From the NCBI GenBank assembly GCA_949840805.1, contig CATKXR010000030.1, positions 1 to 52,337 on the forward strand: a stretch of DNA of 52,337 bases. The letters are read 5' to 3'. The notes beneath the pieces are model-generated. The model was not told the DNA's origin and did not search any database. It saw only the letters and a list, made by a program, of their open reading frames with translations. This stretch comes from an uncultured Lachnospiraceae bacterium (lineage in GTDB: Bacteria > Bacillota > Clostridia > Lachnospirales > Lachnospiraceae). Position 1 is the first letter of the stretch; each line of letters opens with the position of its first letter. The position numbers and the translations under genes are program-made. Shown here in pieces: positions 34,207 to 42,904 of the stretch.

Positions 34207-36447
34207 ATGAAAATTATTAAACAAACCAACCGAACGATTCTATTTGACGTAATCAATCCGGAGCGTTTTGATCTGATCAATCTCATGGCGGGAATCGAGC
34301 CCACAGGCAAAAGCCTGACGGATGAAAAGATCAAGGAAATCCACAGCCATCTGCTGGTACACAGCTTTGACGAATTTTTAAAGAAATTTGCTCCCACGAT
34401 TTACAGTTATTTTGACGCGGAGAGCAAGCGGATGGTCTATACGCTGGAACGCCCGATGGGGATTCCCGCGCAGTTTGTGAAAGAAATTGTGATTAACAAG
34501 AATAATAATTTCCTGAAAACCTTTATACGTCTGATCGATGAGAAGAGAAGCTCCAATAAGCCTAATGTGACCTTTAATTATGAGTCCATGCTGGAGATGC
34601 TGTCCCCTCAGAAGACCCTTAAGGATATGAAGCGCCTCAATAAGGATGTCAATTATCTGGCCAAGGAAAGCATGAAGCTGGAAAGCGATTCGCCGGCCAA
34701 GCTGAAACGCTTGAAAATGCTCTCCAAAAAAATCAATGAGACGGAAAATTATTATAATGAATTTCCCACCCAGATTGCCCTTATGATCGGGACCATCCGG
34801 GAGAATCTGGTGGCGATCGAGGCCGCAGGCCGCAAGGGCGGCGGGACTCCGGCCCCGGCTCTTCCATATTTTGACGGGGACGGCGAGATGAAAAGCCTGG
34901 CTTTCCGCCCGGATGAGGAAGTTCCCCTTCTGGAAATGGACGACAAGGCCACAGAGCTTTTAGTGTCTGAGATTGAAGAACGGTATGACATGATCGAGCA
35001 GCGCCGGCGCAGCGCTGTGGGATTCCGGGAGGAGGAAGAGGAGACCGGCATGGAGAAGGTTTCTTCTCTGATGCAGGAGCTTGTGGTCTCTGCGTTTACC
35101 AATAAGATGTCCTCCAAACTGGCCGTGATGGAGACCGGGAAAAAGGTGGAGCTGTTTAACAATTACAGCGCCCTTTACAACACCTGGCAGAAGGATTTTA
35201 TCAAAGTGGCCAAGCCTGTTTTTGAGAGGATTCTGGGAGTGAAGGCGTTCTTTGACGCTTATACTCCGAAGATCAAGGGGATGGCGCCGTCCCTGCTGGT
35301 GACGAATCTTCCCATCGAGGAGCTGGTGGAATCCCAGAATATGGATAAGCTTAAGCTGTATCTGGAAACCGTGAACAACAAGACGGACTACACGGATACG
35401 ATCTGGTTCGGCATTGTACCCAGGATAGAACTGCAGCGGGAGACTTCCCTGGATGATTATACGATGGAAATGACGGTGGATTTTGCAGAGAAATGGGGAT
35501 ATTCCGGCGATTACGATGATGACGACATGATTTTCTATTCCTCCATCGATACGCTGCAGAATCTTCTGGACGGGATTAAAAAGTACAAGATTCAGACATT
35601 TTTCGGGTTTGAGACTGGGGAGGAGAGCACTTTTTCCCACATGGCCACGGATGGCGCTTCCTCTTATATGGAGAAAGCGGAAGAGATCGCAGGCAATCCC
35701 TATGATGAATATGCCATTGCCTGCTTCCCCAATATGACGGTAGTGCCGGAAGACAAGTCCAGGGTCGTCACTTCCAGAGGCGCTAAGATCAACGAGTCGG
35801 GAGCCGTAGAGTTCCCCAAGGGCCTTGAGAATGATGTGAAATTCTGGATGAAGGGCGTTTATGTGGGAGCGGAATTTGTGGCGGCTGGAACCGTGGCGGC
35901 ATGCCAGTGTCCCAATTTCTTAAAGACCTATTTAAAGAAAGTGTATCCGGATTTTCCGGGAGTAAGGTTTGACCTGGAAGAGGATGAAAACGCGCTTCGG
36001 CTTCCGATTGTATTTGCAAAGGAGATATCCGGATTTACCAATGACGTGAAGGAAGAGATTGACCAGAGCAAATTCGGCTTTGTATTCTCTTCTGACAACT
36101 ATACCTTAGACGGGAAGGTAATCAGCGGCATCACGGTTATGAGCGCCAGAAGCATGCATATGGACCGCAGGACATACCGGAGCGTATTCCAGACTACCAG
36201 GCGCACTTACATTGAACGGATGATGGCGGCTCAATTGCACAACAAGGATGAACGCAACATCCGCGCTTACTTTGAACCAAGCGGGCAGATCAGCGAGTGG
36301 ATGAAGTTTGGAACCTGGGATAATTCCATCATTCGGGAAGGGGAACGGGTGGAGCTGGAGAACATCGCGGAGGGGCAGTGTGATATCCGCATTGAATCCA
36401 AGGGTGTATCGGAAAGCTTTACCATCAATATTACAGAGAACGAATAG
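34207..36447 (+). CDS. Contractile sheath-like protein (TssC/VipB-type candidate)
   Basis: The frame encodes 746 residues, first gene of the locus and followed directly by an Hcp-like tube gene, the usual sheath-tube order. The C-terminal ~350 residues have sheath-like features. An ordered segment FWMKGVYVGAEFVAAGTVAA resembles the conserved core where TssC subunits pack. The end has a helix with repeated R/K (RRTYIERMMAA), a W-containing turn and a terminal beta strand pair (VELENIAEGQCDIRIESKG), like the strands that link sheath subunits. The N-terminal half is additional, large and charged, with an acidic hinge near residue 280. Known TssC is ~490 residues and TssB ~165, so this could be a fused or enlarged sheath. 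The assignment rests on context plus weak resemblance. Confidence 0.6.
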   Translation: MKIIKQTNRTILFDVINPERFDLINLMAGIEPTGKSLTDEKIKEIHSHLLVHSFDEFLKKFAPTIYSYFDAESKRMVYTLERPMGIPAQFVKEIVINKNNNFLKTFIRLIDEKRSSNKPNVTFNYESMLEMLSPQKTLKDMKRLNKDVNYLAKESMKLESDSPAKLKRLKMLSKKINETENYYNEFPTQIALMIGTIRENLVAIEAAGRKGGGTPAPALPYFDGDGEMKSLAFRPDEEVPLLEMDDKATELLVSEIEERYDMIEQRRRSAVGFREEEEETGMEKVSSLMQELVVSAFTNKMSSKLAVMETGKKVELFNNYSALYNTWQKDFIKVAKPVFERILGVKAFFDAYTPKIKGMAPSLLVTNLPIEELVESQNMDKLKLYLETVNNKTDYTDTIWFGIVPRIELQRETSLDDYTMEMTVDFAEKWGYSGDYDDDDMIFYSSIDTLQNLLDGIKKYKIQTFFGFETGEESTFSHMATDGASSYMEKAEEIAGNPYDEYAIACFPNMTVVPEDKSRVVTSRGAKINESGAVEFPKGLENDVKFWMKGVYVGAEFVAAGTVAACQCPNFLKTYLKKVYPDFPGVRFDLEEDENALRLPIVFAKEISGFTNDVKEEIDQSKFGFVFSSDNYTLDGKVISGITVMSARSMHMDRRTYRSVFQTTRRTYIERMMAAQLHNKDERNIRAYFEPSGQISEWMKFGTWDNSIIREGERVELENIAEGQCDIRIESKGVSESFTINITENE

Positions 36448-36530
36448 GTTGGGACAAAGGATTGTTAGCCCTGTTTAAGAAATTCGGCAAAGTAATAAAA
36501 ATCATTAAAAAAAGAAGGAAGGGGATTCAA

Positions 36531-36944
36531 ATGGCATTAGCGACAGTACAGGCAAACAGCCTGAAAATTGCGGATATCGCGGAAATCACGGAAGGCATCT
36601 CCTATGTAGAATTTACTTCTGTCATTGACGAGCGTTCCTATGCGCGTTCTGCAGACATTTACTGCACTCTGGTAATCCAGGGAGTGCTCAACATGGATTC
36701 TACCAAGAAGATTCTTGGGGACGAATCGAAGAAGATGCTGGAGTGGTCTTTAGTGGCTTCCAACAGTGCAGACTGCTACAAGGCAGTGGAAGTTTCTTAT
36801 ACCCACAATGACGTAACCACCAAATACAAATTCAGCCACGCTTTCCCGGTTTCCTACAAAGAGGAAAATGCGGACCAGGAGAAGAGGTTTACCCTGGTAG
36901 TAAGACAGAAGAAAGATCGTCTGGCAGACATCGTAGTCGAGTAA
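36531..36944 (+). CDS. Hcp/gp19-like inner tube protein
   Basis: The ATG at 36531 follows AAGGAAGGGG; the frame is open upstream but the preceding residues (KKFGKVIKIIKKRRK) are not tube-like. The 137-residue product is mostly beta, with alternating strands (SYVEFTSVIDERSY, YCTLVIQGVLNM, KRFTLVVRQKK) that suit the split beta-barrel of Hcp and phage tail tubes. It is a little shorter than Hcp (~160). It sits after the sheath gene and is followed by a stable hairpin, consistent with a product needed in many copies. Confidence 0.6.
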   Translation: MALATVQANSLKIADIAEITEGISYVEFTSVIDERSYARSADIYCTLVIQGVLNMDSTKKILGDESKKMLEWSLVASNSADCYKAVEVSYTHNDVTTKYKFSHAFPVSYKEENADQEKRFTLVVRQKKDRLADIVVE

Positions 36945-37011
36945 ACCATACGGCCGGATTTCACATATCAGGGCTAATAATGAAAGAATTTTATAACTGT
37001 TTGGCAATTTG

Positions 37012-37041
37012 GGAGAGAATTTGGTCTTATGGATTCTCTCC
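37012..37041 (+). promoter_or_regulatory. Stem-loop after the tube gene
   Basis: GGAGAGAAT (37012-37020) pairs perfectly with ATTCTCTCC (37033-37041) around a 12-base loop, without a U-run. It lies in the longest gap in the first part of the operon, just before the FHA gene. It may stabilise the upstream sheath-tube message or reduce read-through. Confidence 0.55.
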
Positions 37042-37070
37042 TAAAGTGTAAGGAAAGATGGGAGGGCCAT

Positions 37071-37559
37071 ATGGCGGATCCGAATACGGTGATCCTTTTC
37101 CTGGTGATTTCCGTGATTGCCTTGTGGGGGATTGTGATCTGTCTCGCTGTTTTTCATATTGTGGAATTCCTGAAAAAACGGGTCCGGATGAAGGCCCTGG
37201 TTTTAGACGGCCAGGGAGAAGTCCGGGATGAGTATGAGTTGGGAAAACAAAGAGAATTGCTGATTGGGAAATCTACGCCTTCAAATCTGGTGAATATTGA
37301 CTTTTCCGATTCGGCCTATGCCGGTTCCATCCAGGAGGAGCATGCGTCCCTGGTTCGTTACGGGGCATACTGGTATATCTGCGCAAGGGCAAATAACGGT
37401 ATGGTGGGACTGCGGCAGAAGGGCGGGGATACGGTATACAAGCTTCGGAGGAATATTCCGTACCGGATTCAATGCGGCGATATTATATATATTTCTTATG
37501 AGAAAATTATCATTCGTAACGGAACGGCAGCAGTTCACAGGGCGGAGAATTCGACATAA
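37071..37559 (+). CDS. Membrane-anchored FHA-domain protein
   Basis: The ATG at 37071 follows GGGAGGG. Residues ~5-33 form one membrane helix (VILFLVISVIALWGIVICL). The remaining ~125 residues are a forkhead-associated domain with strand pattern ELLIGKS, a serine/histidine pair in EEHASL where FHA domains have S-x-x-H, and a final GDIIYISYEKIIIRNG strand set. FHA domains bind phosphothreonine. In T6SS, an FHA protein is the receptor of the PpkA-type kinase signal; here the kinase at 2018 is a candidate partner. 162 residues, cytoplasm-facing domain expected. Confidence 0.8.
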   Translation: MADPNTVILFLVISVIALWGIVICLAVFHIVEFLKKRVRMKALVLDGQGEVRDEYELGKQRELLIGKSTPSNLVNIDFSDSAYAGSIQEEHASLVRYGAYWYICARANNGMVGLRQKGGDTVYKLRRNIPYRIQCGDIIYISYEKIIIRNGTAAVHRAENST

Positions 37560-37634
37560 ATATTATCATTCTGCATTGGACGGGTTATCACAAAACGGCT
37601 GTTGTCATTCAATATTTTTGGTTCGGGGGTTGAC

Positions 37635-38144
37635 ATGGGTTTAATCAGATGTGAAAACGGACATTTATTTAGCGAAAAACGGTATGGAACCATCTGTCCC
37701 TATTGCAGTACGGCCGTCAACATAGCCAGAAAAAAGGGCGAGGATGTGGATGGCATTCTCAAAGATACCACCTATCTGGAGGAGCTGGAGGTGATGCATC
37801 CTGTGGTCGGGTGGCTTGTCTGTATTGAGGGGCCGTCTAAGGGCAAGGATTACCGGATGATTGCAGAGAAGAATTTTATTGGCAGAAGCCCGGAGATGGA
37901 TATACGGATTCTGGGCGACAATAATATTTCCTATAAAAATCACGCAATCGTTTCTTATGACGCAAAAAAGAGAGCCACATTCCTGCTTCCCGGAGACGCA
38001 CAGGGGCTGGTTTACTTAAACGGGGAGGCTGTCTATGCCCCTACCCAGCTTGAAGCCTTTGACCAGATAGAATTAGGGAAAAGCAAGCTTTTGTATATTC
38101 CTTTGTGCGGGGCGAATTTTGAATGGGAAGAGGAAGATGAATAG
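37635..38144 (+). CDS. Zinc-ribbon plus FHA-domain protein
   Basis: The start at 37635 gives MGLIRCENGHLF, and the cysteine/histidine set C-x2-GH ... C-x2-C in the first ~25 residues forms a zinc-ribbon-like module. Residues ~60-155 are an FHA domain: EKNFIGRSPEMDIRILGDN, then ISYKNHAIVSYD, which holds the expected S/N-H segment. It is soluble, 169 residues. The stop overlaps the next gene by eight bases. It is the second phospho-recognition protein of the locus. Confidence 0.83.
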   Translation: MGLIRCENGHLFSEKRYGTICPYCSTAVNIARKKGEDVDGILKDTTYLEELEVMHPVVGWLVCIEGPSKGKDYRMIAEKNFIGRSPEMDIRILGDNNISYKNHAIVSYDAKKRATFLLPGDAQGLVYLNGEAVYAPTQLEAFDQIELGKSKLLYIPLCGANFEWEEEDE

Positions 38145-38721
38145 ACGACGTTATGGTAATGCCCAGACCATAGGCAGCAATCTGACACAAAATACATATT
38201 TTATCACAAAACAGGTCGGAGACGGCTTCCTTGCGGTCCTTGCCGACGGCACCATTGACAGTGTGACAGGGGCATATGCCGCGATTTTGACGTGTGAGAC
38301 AATCGCAAAGGGCATCGGGTCCTTAGAAGATATGGACGGCCAGCTAAGACTGCAGTTTGCCCGCGCGGCGGCTCTTCTGAACGAAAGGATGTATAAGGGA
38401 CGGCAGCCAAGGGTGTCTGCCCTGGCCGCCTGTTTTATCGGAAACCGTATGTTTTACCGCAACGTAGGCGATCTGTCCCTGGTAAGCTGCAGCGGCAGGA
38501 GGCTGACCGTAGAACAGGAGGAAGCCGGGCAGCTTGACAGAAGGGGCGTCACCACGCTGCTGTGCAGCCAGGGCATATGGCAGGCGCTGACAGAAATCGA
38601 CATAGAGAAGCTTTTGGCAGGGAGAGGCAATCCCTATCAAAAGGCGCAGAATATGATTGAAGCGGTCAACCGCAGGAATTTAAAGGACCAAAGAAGCGCA
38701 TTGGCGGTGATTGTGGCGTAA
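38137..38721 (+). CDS. PP2C-like phosphatase, degenerate (possible pseudophosphatase)
   Basis: The ATG at 38137 overlaps the FHA gene end. The 194 residues keep the PP2C skeleton: FLAVLADGTIDS (the DG of the metal site), FYRNVGDLSLVSC, and LLCSQGIW. However, the SDG aspartate is replaced by Gln (SQG) and the final DN metal pair is RS in QRSALAVIV. Two metal ligands of active PP2C enzymes are therefore missing, and it may bind rather than cleave phosphoproteins. It lies with two FHA proteins, as PppA and Fha do in T6SS regulation. Confidence 0.72.
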   Translation: MNRRRYGNAQTIGSNLTQNTYFITKQVGDGFLAVLADGTIDSVTGAYAAILTCETIAKGIGSLEDMDGQLRLQFARAAALLNERMYKGRQPRVSALAACFIGNRMFYRNVGDLSLVSCSGRRLTVEQEEAGQLDRRGVTTLLCSQGIWQALTEIDIEKLLAGRGNPYQKAQNMIEAVNRRNLKDQRSALAVIVA

Positions 38722-38763
38722 TCCGCACCGCTTTTTCCGCGGATGGAGGTATGAGGGAGCCAT

Positions 38764-40983
38764 ATGAGAAAATCGAACAGCCAGTTCACAACCACATTTG
38801 TATCAGAAGCAGGATTGAACGGACAAAACGGAACTTATTATGGTTTTGTGGAAATGGACCGGTACTATTGTATGGCAGTGGCGGAAGGCTATGACGGGGA
38901 CGGCGGGTTTGAGAGCGCCAAACTGGCGGTGGATACGGCTATCGAGGCATTTGTGCAAAAACCGGGCATGACGGCAGGACGGATCCGGGCATGTCTGAAA
39001 AAGGCCCACAGACGCTTGAGAGAACAGAGTGTCAGAATCCGGCTGAAGGCGGGAATTCTTCTGCTGGTTTCCGATTATACCAGATTCCGTTATGGCGTCT
39101 GCGGCAATGTGATGCTGTATGCGTTTCGGAACGCAGGCATTTATCATCAGAGCGTTACCCATACGGTCTACCAGACGATGGCAGATGAACAACAGATATC
39201 CGGGGATGGAGAGGATCCTAAGGAGGAAACCAGAAACCTCTATCATTACCTGGGAGGCAATGGAAGCGTCACCGTATCGGGAAAGGTGCGGTTAGAAGAC
39301 GGGGATATGCTTCTGGCAGCCACAGAAGGATTCTGGAACCGGATAAACCGGGTGGAGATCCTGGATGCTTATGAGTCTATCCAGTCGGTAAAGGAATTTC
39401 TGGAGGATTTGCAGGAACTCTATCTCAGGGCAGGCGTTGACGGTATTCCATGCTGCTGCCTGGCTGCCGTGGAGATCAAGAAAGCGTATAAGGAAAATAC
39501 GGCTTTAAAAAAGAAAATATGGATTTGGTCTCTTGTTATTTTACTGATCCTGGCAGTCGGCGGGACAATTCTTGCCTTCTGCATACGGGCAAAACGCCGC
39601 AGGCAGCAGGAGATACGCAGCACAACAGCCGTATATGAGGACACAGGCGACCAGTATATGGCGAATCTGAACAGCCTGCTGGCAAAACAGGAATATGAGA
39701 AGGCGCAGGAAGAGAGCAAAAAACTTGACAAAAATGAGGAGCGGCTTGAAAAAGAGCGGCTGCTCTCCGAAAAGATTAACATCAGCGTCATGGCGGATAA
39801 TGCAGGCAAATCTTACGATGCAAGAAACTATACCCAGGCAAGGGACGAATATAAAAATGTTTTAAAGCTGGCGGAAAAATATGAGGAACTGACCCCATTA
39901 GCCAATGCGGCAGAACAAAAACTGAAGCTGGCAGGCACCGGAATGGAGATAGACAGCTATATGGAGAGCGCTTCTTTAAAAGAAGCGGCGGGAGATGTGG
40001 AGACTGCCGGCATCCTGTATAAGCGGGCGGAAGCCATGCTTCGGATTGTGGATGATCCGGAGCGTTTAAAAGAAGTGCAGCTGGCCCTTTTGCGGGTAAA
40101 GGAACAGGCTGACCAGGAGGCAAAAGACGAGAGGGCCAAGGCCAGGGATGAGGTCATTATTGACGCAGATAAAACGGCTGCGCTGGATGCGATCCTGGAG
40201 GGAGATTTTGAAACCGCTCTGGAACAGTATAGAAAAATAAGGGATTCCTATATCGCCATGGAGGATAACGAAAAGGCGGAAGAGACCACTCAGATTATTT
40301 TATCGCTCCAGAAACAGGCCAAAGAGATCAACGAGCTGGCAACTGAGACCATTGACGGGGATAAAAGCGCCGCGTTGGATGCCCTTGTGGCAGGAGACAT
40401 AAAAACGGCTCTTATGCTGTATGAAAAGATACAGGAGGCGTGTCTTGAGATGGGGGATGAGGCCGGCGCCGAAGAAACGAAGTCCATTATTCTGTCTCTC
40501 CAAAAACAGATGACGCCGGATACGGATGAGCCTGAAAAAACAGAAGAGACAAAAAAGGCCGCGGAACCGGAGACGCCTAAGGCCGCAAAAGATGATAAAT
40601 CTGCCATCGGGCCGGGGGAAACGATCGCCGCTTCCAGCCCCGGGGAGAGTCCTTCTTCTGAACCTGGAAAGACGCCTTCTGTCTCAGGTCCCGGGAAGAC
40701 GTCTTCTGCTTCCGGCCCCGGGGAGACATCCGCTGAGGCCGTAGAAACCGGAGACAAACAGGTCTCTTTCGATCAGGAAGTGGGACGGCTTTTAGATGAC
40801 GCTTTGCGTGCCACGGCCAGACAGGACTTTGAAACGGCCATAAAAGCATACCGGGAAATCGACGAGCTCTACAGAAAATATGAGAATTCAAATGCGGCTG
40901 TCAGTACGGAACGAATCATAGAAAGCTTAAAGAGGCTTACGGAGGAATCCCAGGGAGAAACCGGAGGGAATACGGATGGATGA
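38764..40983 (+). CDS. PP2C-like domain, one membrane helix and TPR-like repeats
   Basis: The 739-residue protein starts behind GAGGGAGCC. Residues 1-245 follow the PP2C order with worn motifs: AVAEGYDGDGG in place of a clean DG site, GVCGNVMLYAF for the NVGDS segment and LAATEGFW for SDG-W. At ~253-276 there is one membrane helix (SLVILLILAVGGTILAF) followed by KRRRQQ. The C-terminal half is helical, with three copies of a ~50-residue unit built around AALDA-x2-GD-x-x-TAL-x-x-YEKI (~468, ~532, ~677). An S/P/G/E-rich linker lies at ~615-660. This unites a phospho-module with a scaffold across the membrane; topology is not certain. Confidence 0.75.
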   Translation: MRKSNSQFTTTFVSEAGLNGQNGTYYGFVEMDRYYCMAVAEGYDGDGGFESAKLAVDTAIEAFVQKPGMTAGRIRACLKKAHRRLREQSVRIRLKAGILLLVSDYTRFRYGVCGNVMLYAFRNAGIYHQSVTHTVYQTMADEQQISGDGEDPKEETRNLYHYLGGNGSVTVSGKVRLEDGDMLLAATEGFWNRINRVEILDAYESIQSVKEFLEDLQELYLRAGVDGIPCCCLAAVEIKKAYKENTALKKKIWIWSLVILLILAVGGTILAFCIRAKRRRQQEIRSTTAVYEDTGDQYMANLNSLLAKQEYEKAQEESKKLDKNEERLEKERLLSEKINISVMADNAGKSYDARNYTQARDEYKNVLKLAEKYEELTPLANAAEQKLKLAGTGMEIDSYMESASLKEAAGDVETAGILYKRAEAMLRIVDDPERLKEVQLALLRVKEQADQEAKDERAKARDEVIIDADKTAALDAILEGDFETALEQYRKIRDSYIAMEDNEKAEETTQIILSLQKQAKEINELATETIDGDKSAALDALVAGDIKTALMLYEKIQEACLEMGDEAGAEETKSIILSLQKQMTPDTDEPEKTEETKKAAEPETPKAAKDDKSAIGPGETIAASSPGESPSSEPGKTPSVSGPGKTSSASGPGETSAEAVETGDKQVSFDQEVGRLLDDALRATARQDFETAIKAYREIDELYRKYENSNAAVSTERIIESLKRLTEESQGETGGNTDG

Positions 40984-42157
40984 AAATTTTATCTATGAAC
41001 GGTTAAAAGCCTTAAGCGGCGGTTTGGACCGCTCCATGTACCGGGATATCAGCAAGGCATTTGAAGAGGTGGTCCGGTATAATGAAAATGCCCTCAATGA
41101 GCTGAAACAGAGCCTTAACAAGGAACTCCGGGACGTATCGGAACGTTTCTATTTATATGGAGCCGTAGCGGCAGAAGGGGATGTCCCGATTGTAAATGAT
41201 TTTCTGTTTTCTATGGATGACGGACATGCAGAAGGGAGCATTGCCACCGTTTTCTGCCCATGTTCGAAAAGCAGGATGGAAGAAATATTTAAAAACAGCC
41301 AGGAGTTGATCGTGGAGACGGATGAGGGAGATATTCCGATCACCGCCCGGATTCGTCCGTGCAGGCGGTTCCAAAAGAAAATCCAGGAACTGCAGAATAT
41401 TTTTTACGAAAACGGAATCTTTTGGAGAACGCCCTATCTGCCTTATGTGGACAGGTTTGGGGATGTTTTCTGCAGGGATTTTGACCCGGATACAGCCATC
41501 CGGTCTGTCCGGTTCCAGTCCGGCGATATCCCCGTTGGCATAGGTTTAATTCCTCTCTGGAATGTGGAACCCATAAGCCTTAAATGCACGGTCTTTCCTG
41601 TTCCGGCCATTGATGAACGGAACTTCCGCCATACTCTCAGACTTCCTTTTTGGCAGGACGGTTATGTGGTCAGAACGGAACAGCCCGTCAAAAATGTGTT
41701 TATGAGCGATGACGGACTGGAGATCATATCGGAAGAGAAGATGCAGAGGGATTTTGATTTATATCGGATTGCCGTCCACAGAGATATTAAGGTTCCCCAC
41801 TATCCTCTTACATCCAACTATAGGAGGATGCGCCATATTGACCGGCAGGCGGATAACGCTGTGTGCAGGATCAGAACCAGGGCTGAGATCAGCCGGATCG
41901 TGACCAGTTATGAGGCCTCTGACGGACTGGAGCTTGTGGGGATAGAAGAAGGCGGGCAGGGCAGCATCAAAGGGCAGGGCAGCCGTTATCAATATGTTTC
42001 TGAGGGGCGGGAAGGCCTTCTCTTAAGATTCCATGTGAAGAAAAACAGCTTTCTGGCAGAGGATCAGGTTTCCTTTCTGGTAGAAGAAGTTCAGGGCTGC
42101 TACCCTCAGTTTCTTGTCACCGGAGAATTATCCTTCGGGGAGAGACCGGACACATGA
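40976..42157 (+). CDS. Unknown protein, candidate baseplate component
   Basis: The gene overlaps the previous one by eight bases. The 393 residues have a helical N-terminus (~1-55) and then mainly beta segments (DVPIVNDFLFSMDD, TVFCPCSK, LSFGERPDT end). I cannot match it to a named family. Its place between the signalling genes and the spike genes and its beta-rich make-up suit the TssF-type baseplate slot, but sequence support is weak and it is shorter than TssF (~600). No signal peptide or membrane segment. Confidence 0.7.
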   Translation: MDENFIYERLKALSGGLDRSMYRDISKAFEEVVRYNENALNELKQSLNKELRDVSERFYLYGAVAAEGDVPIVNDFLFSMDDGHAEGSIATVFCPCSKSRMEEIFKNSQELIVETDEGDIPITARIRPCRRFQKKIQELQNIFYENGIFWRTPYLPYVDRFGDVFCRDFDPDTAIRSVRFQSGDIPVGIGLIPLWNVEPISLKCTVFPVPAIDERNFRHTLRLPFWQDGYVVRTEQPVKNVFMSDDGLEIISEEKMQRDFDLYRIAVHRDIKVPHYPLTSNYRRMRHIDRQADNAVCRIRTRAEISRIVTSYEASDGLELVGIEEGGQGSIKGQGSRYQYVSEGREGLLLRFHVKKNSFLAEDQVSFLVEEVQGCYPQFLVTGELSFGERPDT

Positions 42158-42212
42158 CCTGCAGGATTTTGCGGAAAAAAAGAATTTTCATCCTTAGGAA
42201 AAGGAGGAAGGC

Positions 42213-42887
42213 ATGAAACGGCTATGGCAGGCTGCTCTGGAGGCCAGGGAAAACGATATCCGGGAAAATGATCTGTTTTTTGACGTGGCGGATACCAGCT
42301 CTCCTTACGGGGAAGCCACAGTGAAAAATGCGTATACGCCATTTGGCCCCGTTGAGGGAAAGATAGCAGTCAATCCCTATTACAGCTATGAGGCCATATT
42401 CGGCCATATGATCAGGCCAGGCAGGATTCCGGAGCTGACCAGATATTTATGTGATTTGATTCTTCATCATCTGTGGAAGACAGATGCCTTTTCCGGCATG
42501 GATCTGGAAGCGTTTTATGTGAGATTTCTGGAGGAGGATATTCTGGGAGGAGCCTTTGGAACGGAAGTTTTGCTTAAGGATTTTACGGATAAGGAAATCC
42601 GCAGGATTGCATATGTTTATCTGAGACTGTGCAGGACAGGAGATTATGAACGTTGTTTTTGCGATATTCTGGGTGGTTTCTATAAGAATTCCTGGATCAA
42701 TGCCAGGGAAGACGGCAGCATTGTGCTTATTCTGAATCAGGAGTCTTCTCCTGCGGACGAGAGGAGGGTATCTTCCCTTCAAAGTATCTTTTTACAGGCA
42801 GGGAGAAGATGCCGGGTATTCTGGGATATCCCTCCGGGGATTGTGGAATGCCAGGAGACGGTCATCGGTAATTTCGTGTTGTTTTAA
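42213..42887 (+). CDS. Unknown protein, candidate baseplate component
   Basis: A 224-residue protein with an AAAAGGAGGAAGG ribosome site. The N-terminal half has a P-rich loop (YTPFGPVEGKIAVNPYYSY), the middle is helical (residues ~75-150), and the end is beta. I do not recognise a family. Small proteins in this position of contractile loci often fill gp25/TssE or TssG roles, but the EPR motif of gp25 is not seen, so that role is not claimed. Confidence 0.7.
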   Translation: MKRLWQAALEARENDIRENDLFFDVADTSSPYGEATVKNAYTPFGPVEGKIAVNPYYSYEAIFGHMIRPGRIPELTRYLCDLILHHLWKTDAFSGMDLEAFYVRFLEEDILGGAFGTEVLLKDFTDKEIRRIAYVYLRLCRTGDYERCFCDILGGFYKNSWINAREDGSIVLILNQESSPADERRVSSLQSIFLQAGRRCRVFWDIPPGIVECQETVIGNFVLF

Positions 42888-42904
42888 AAGGAGGATTCTA
42901 AGGG

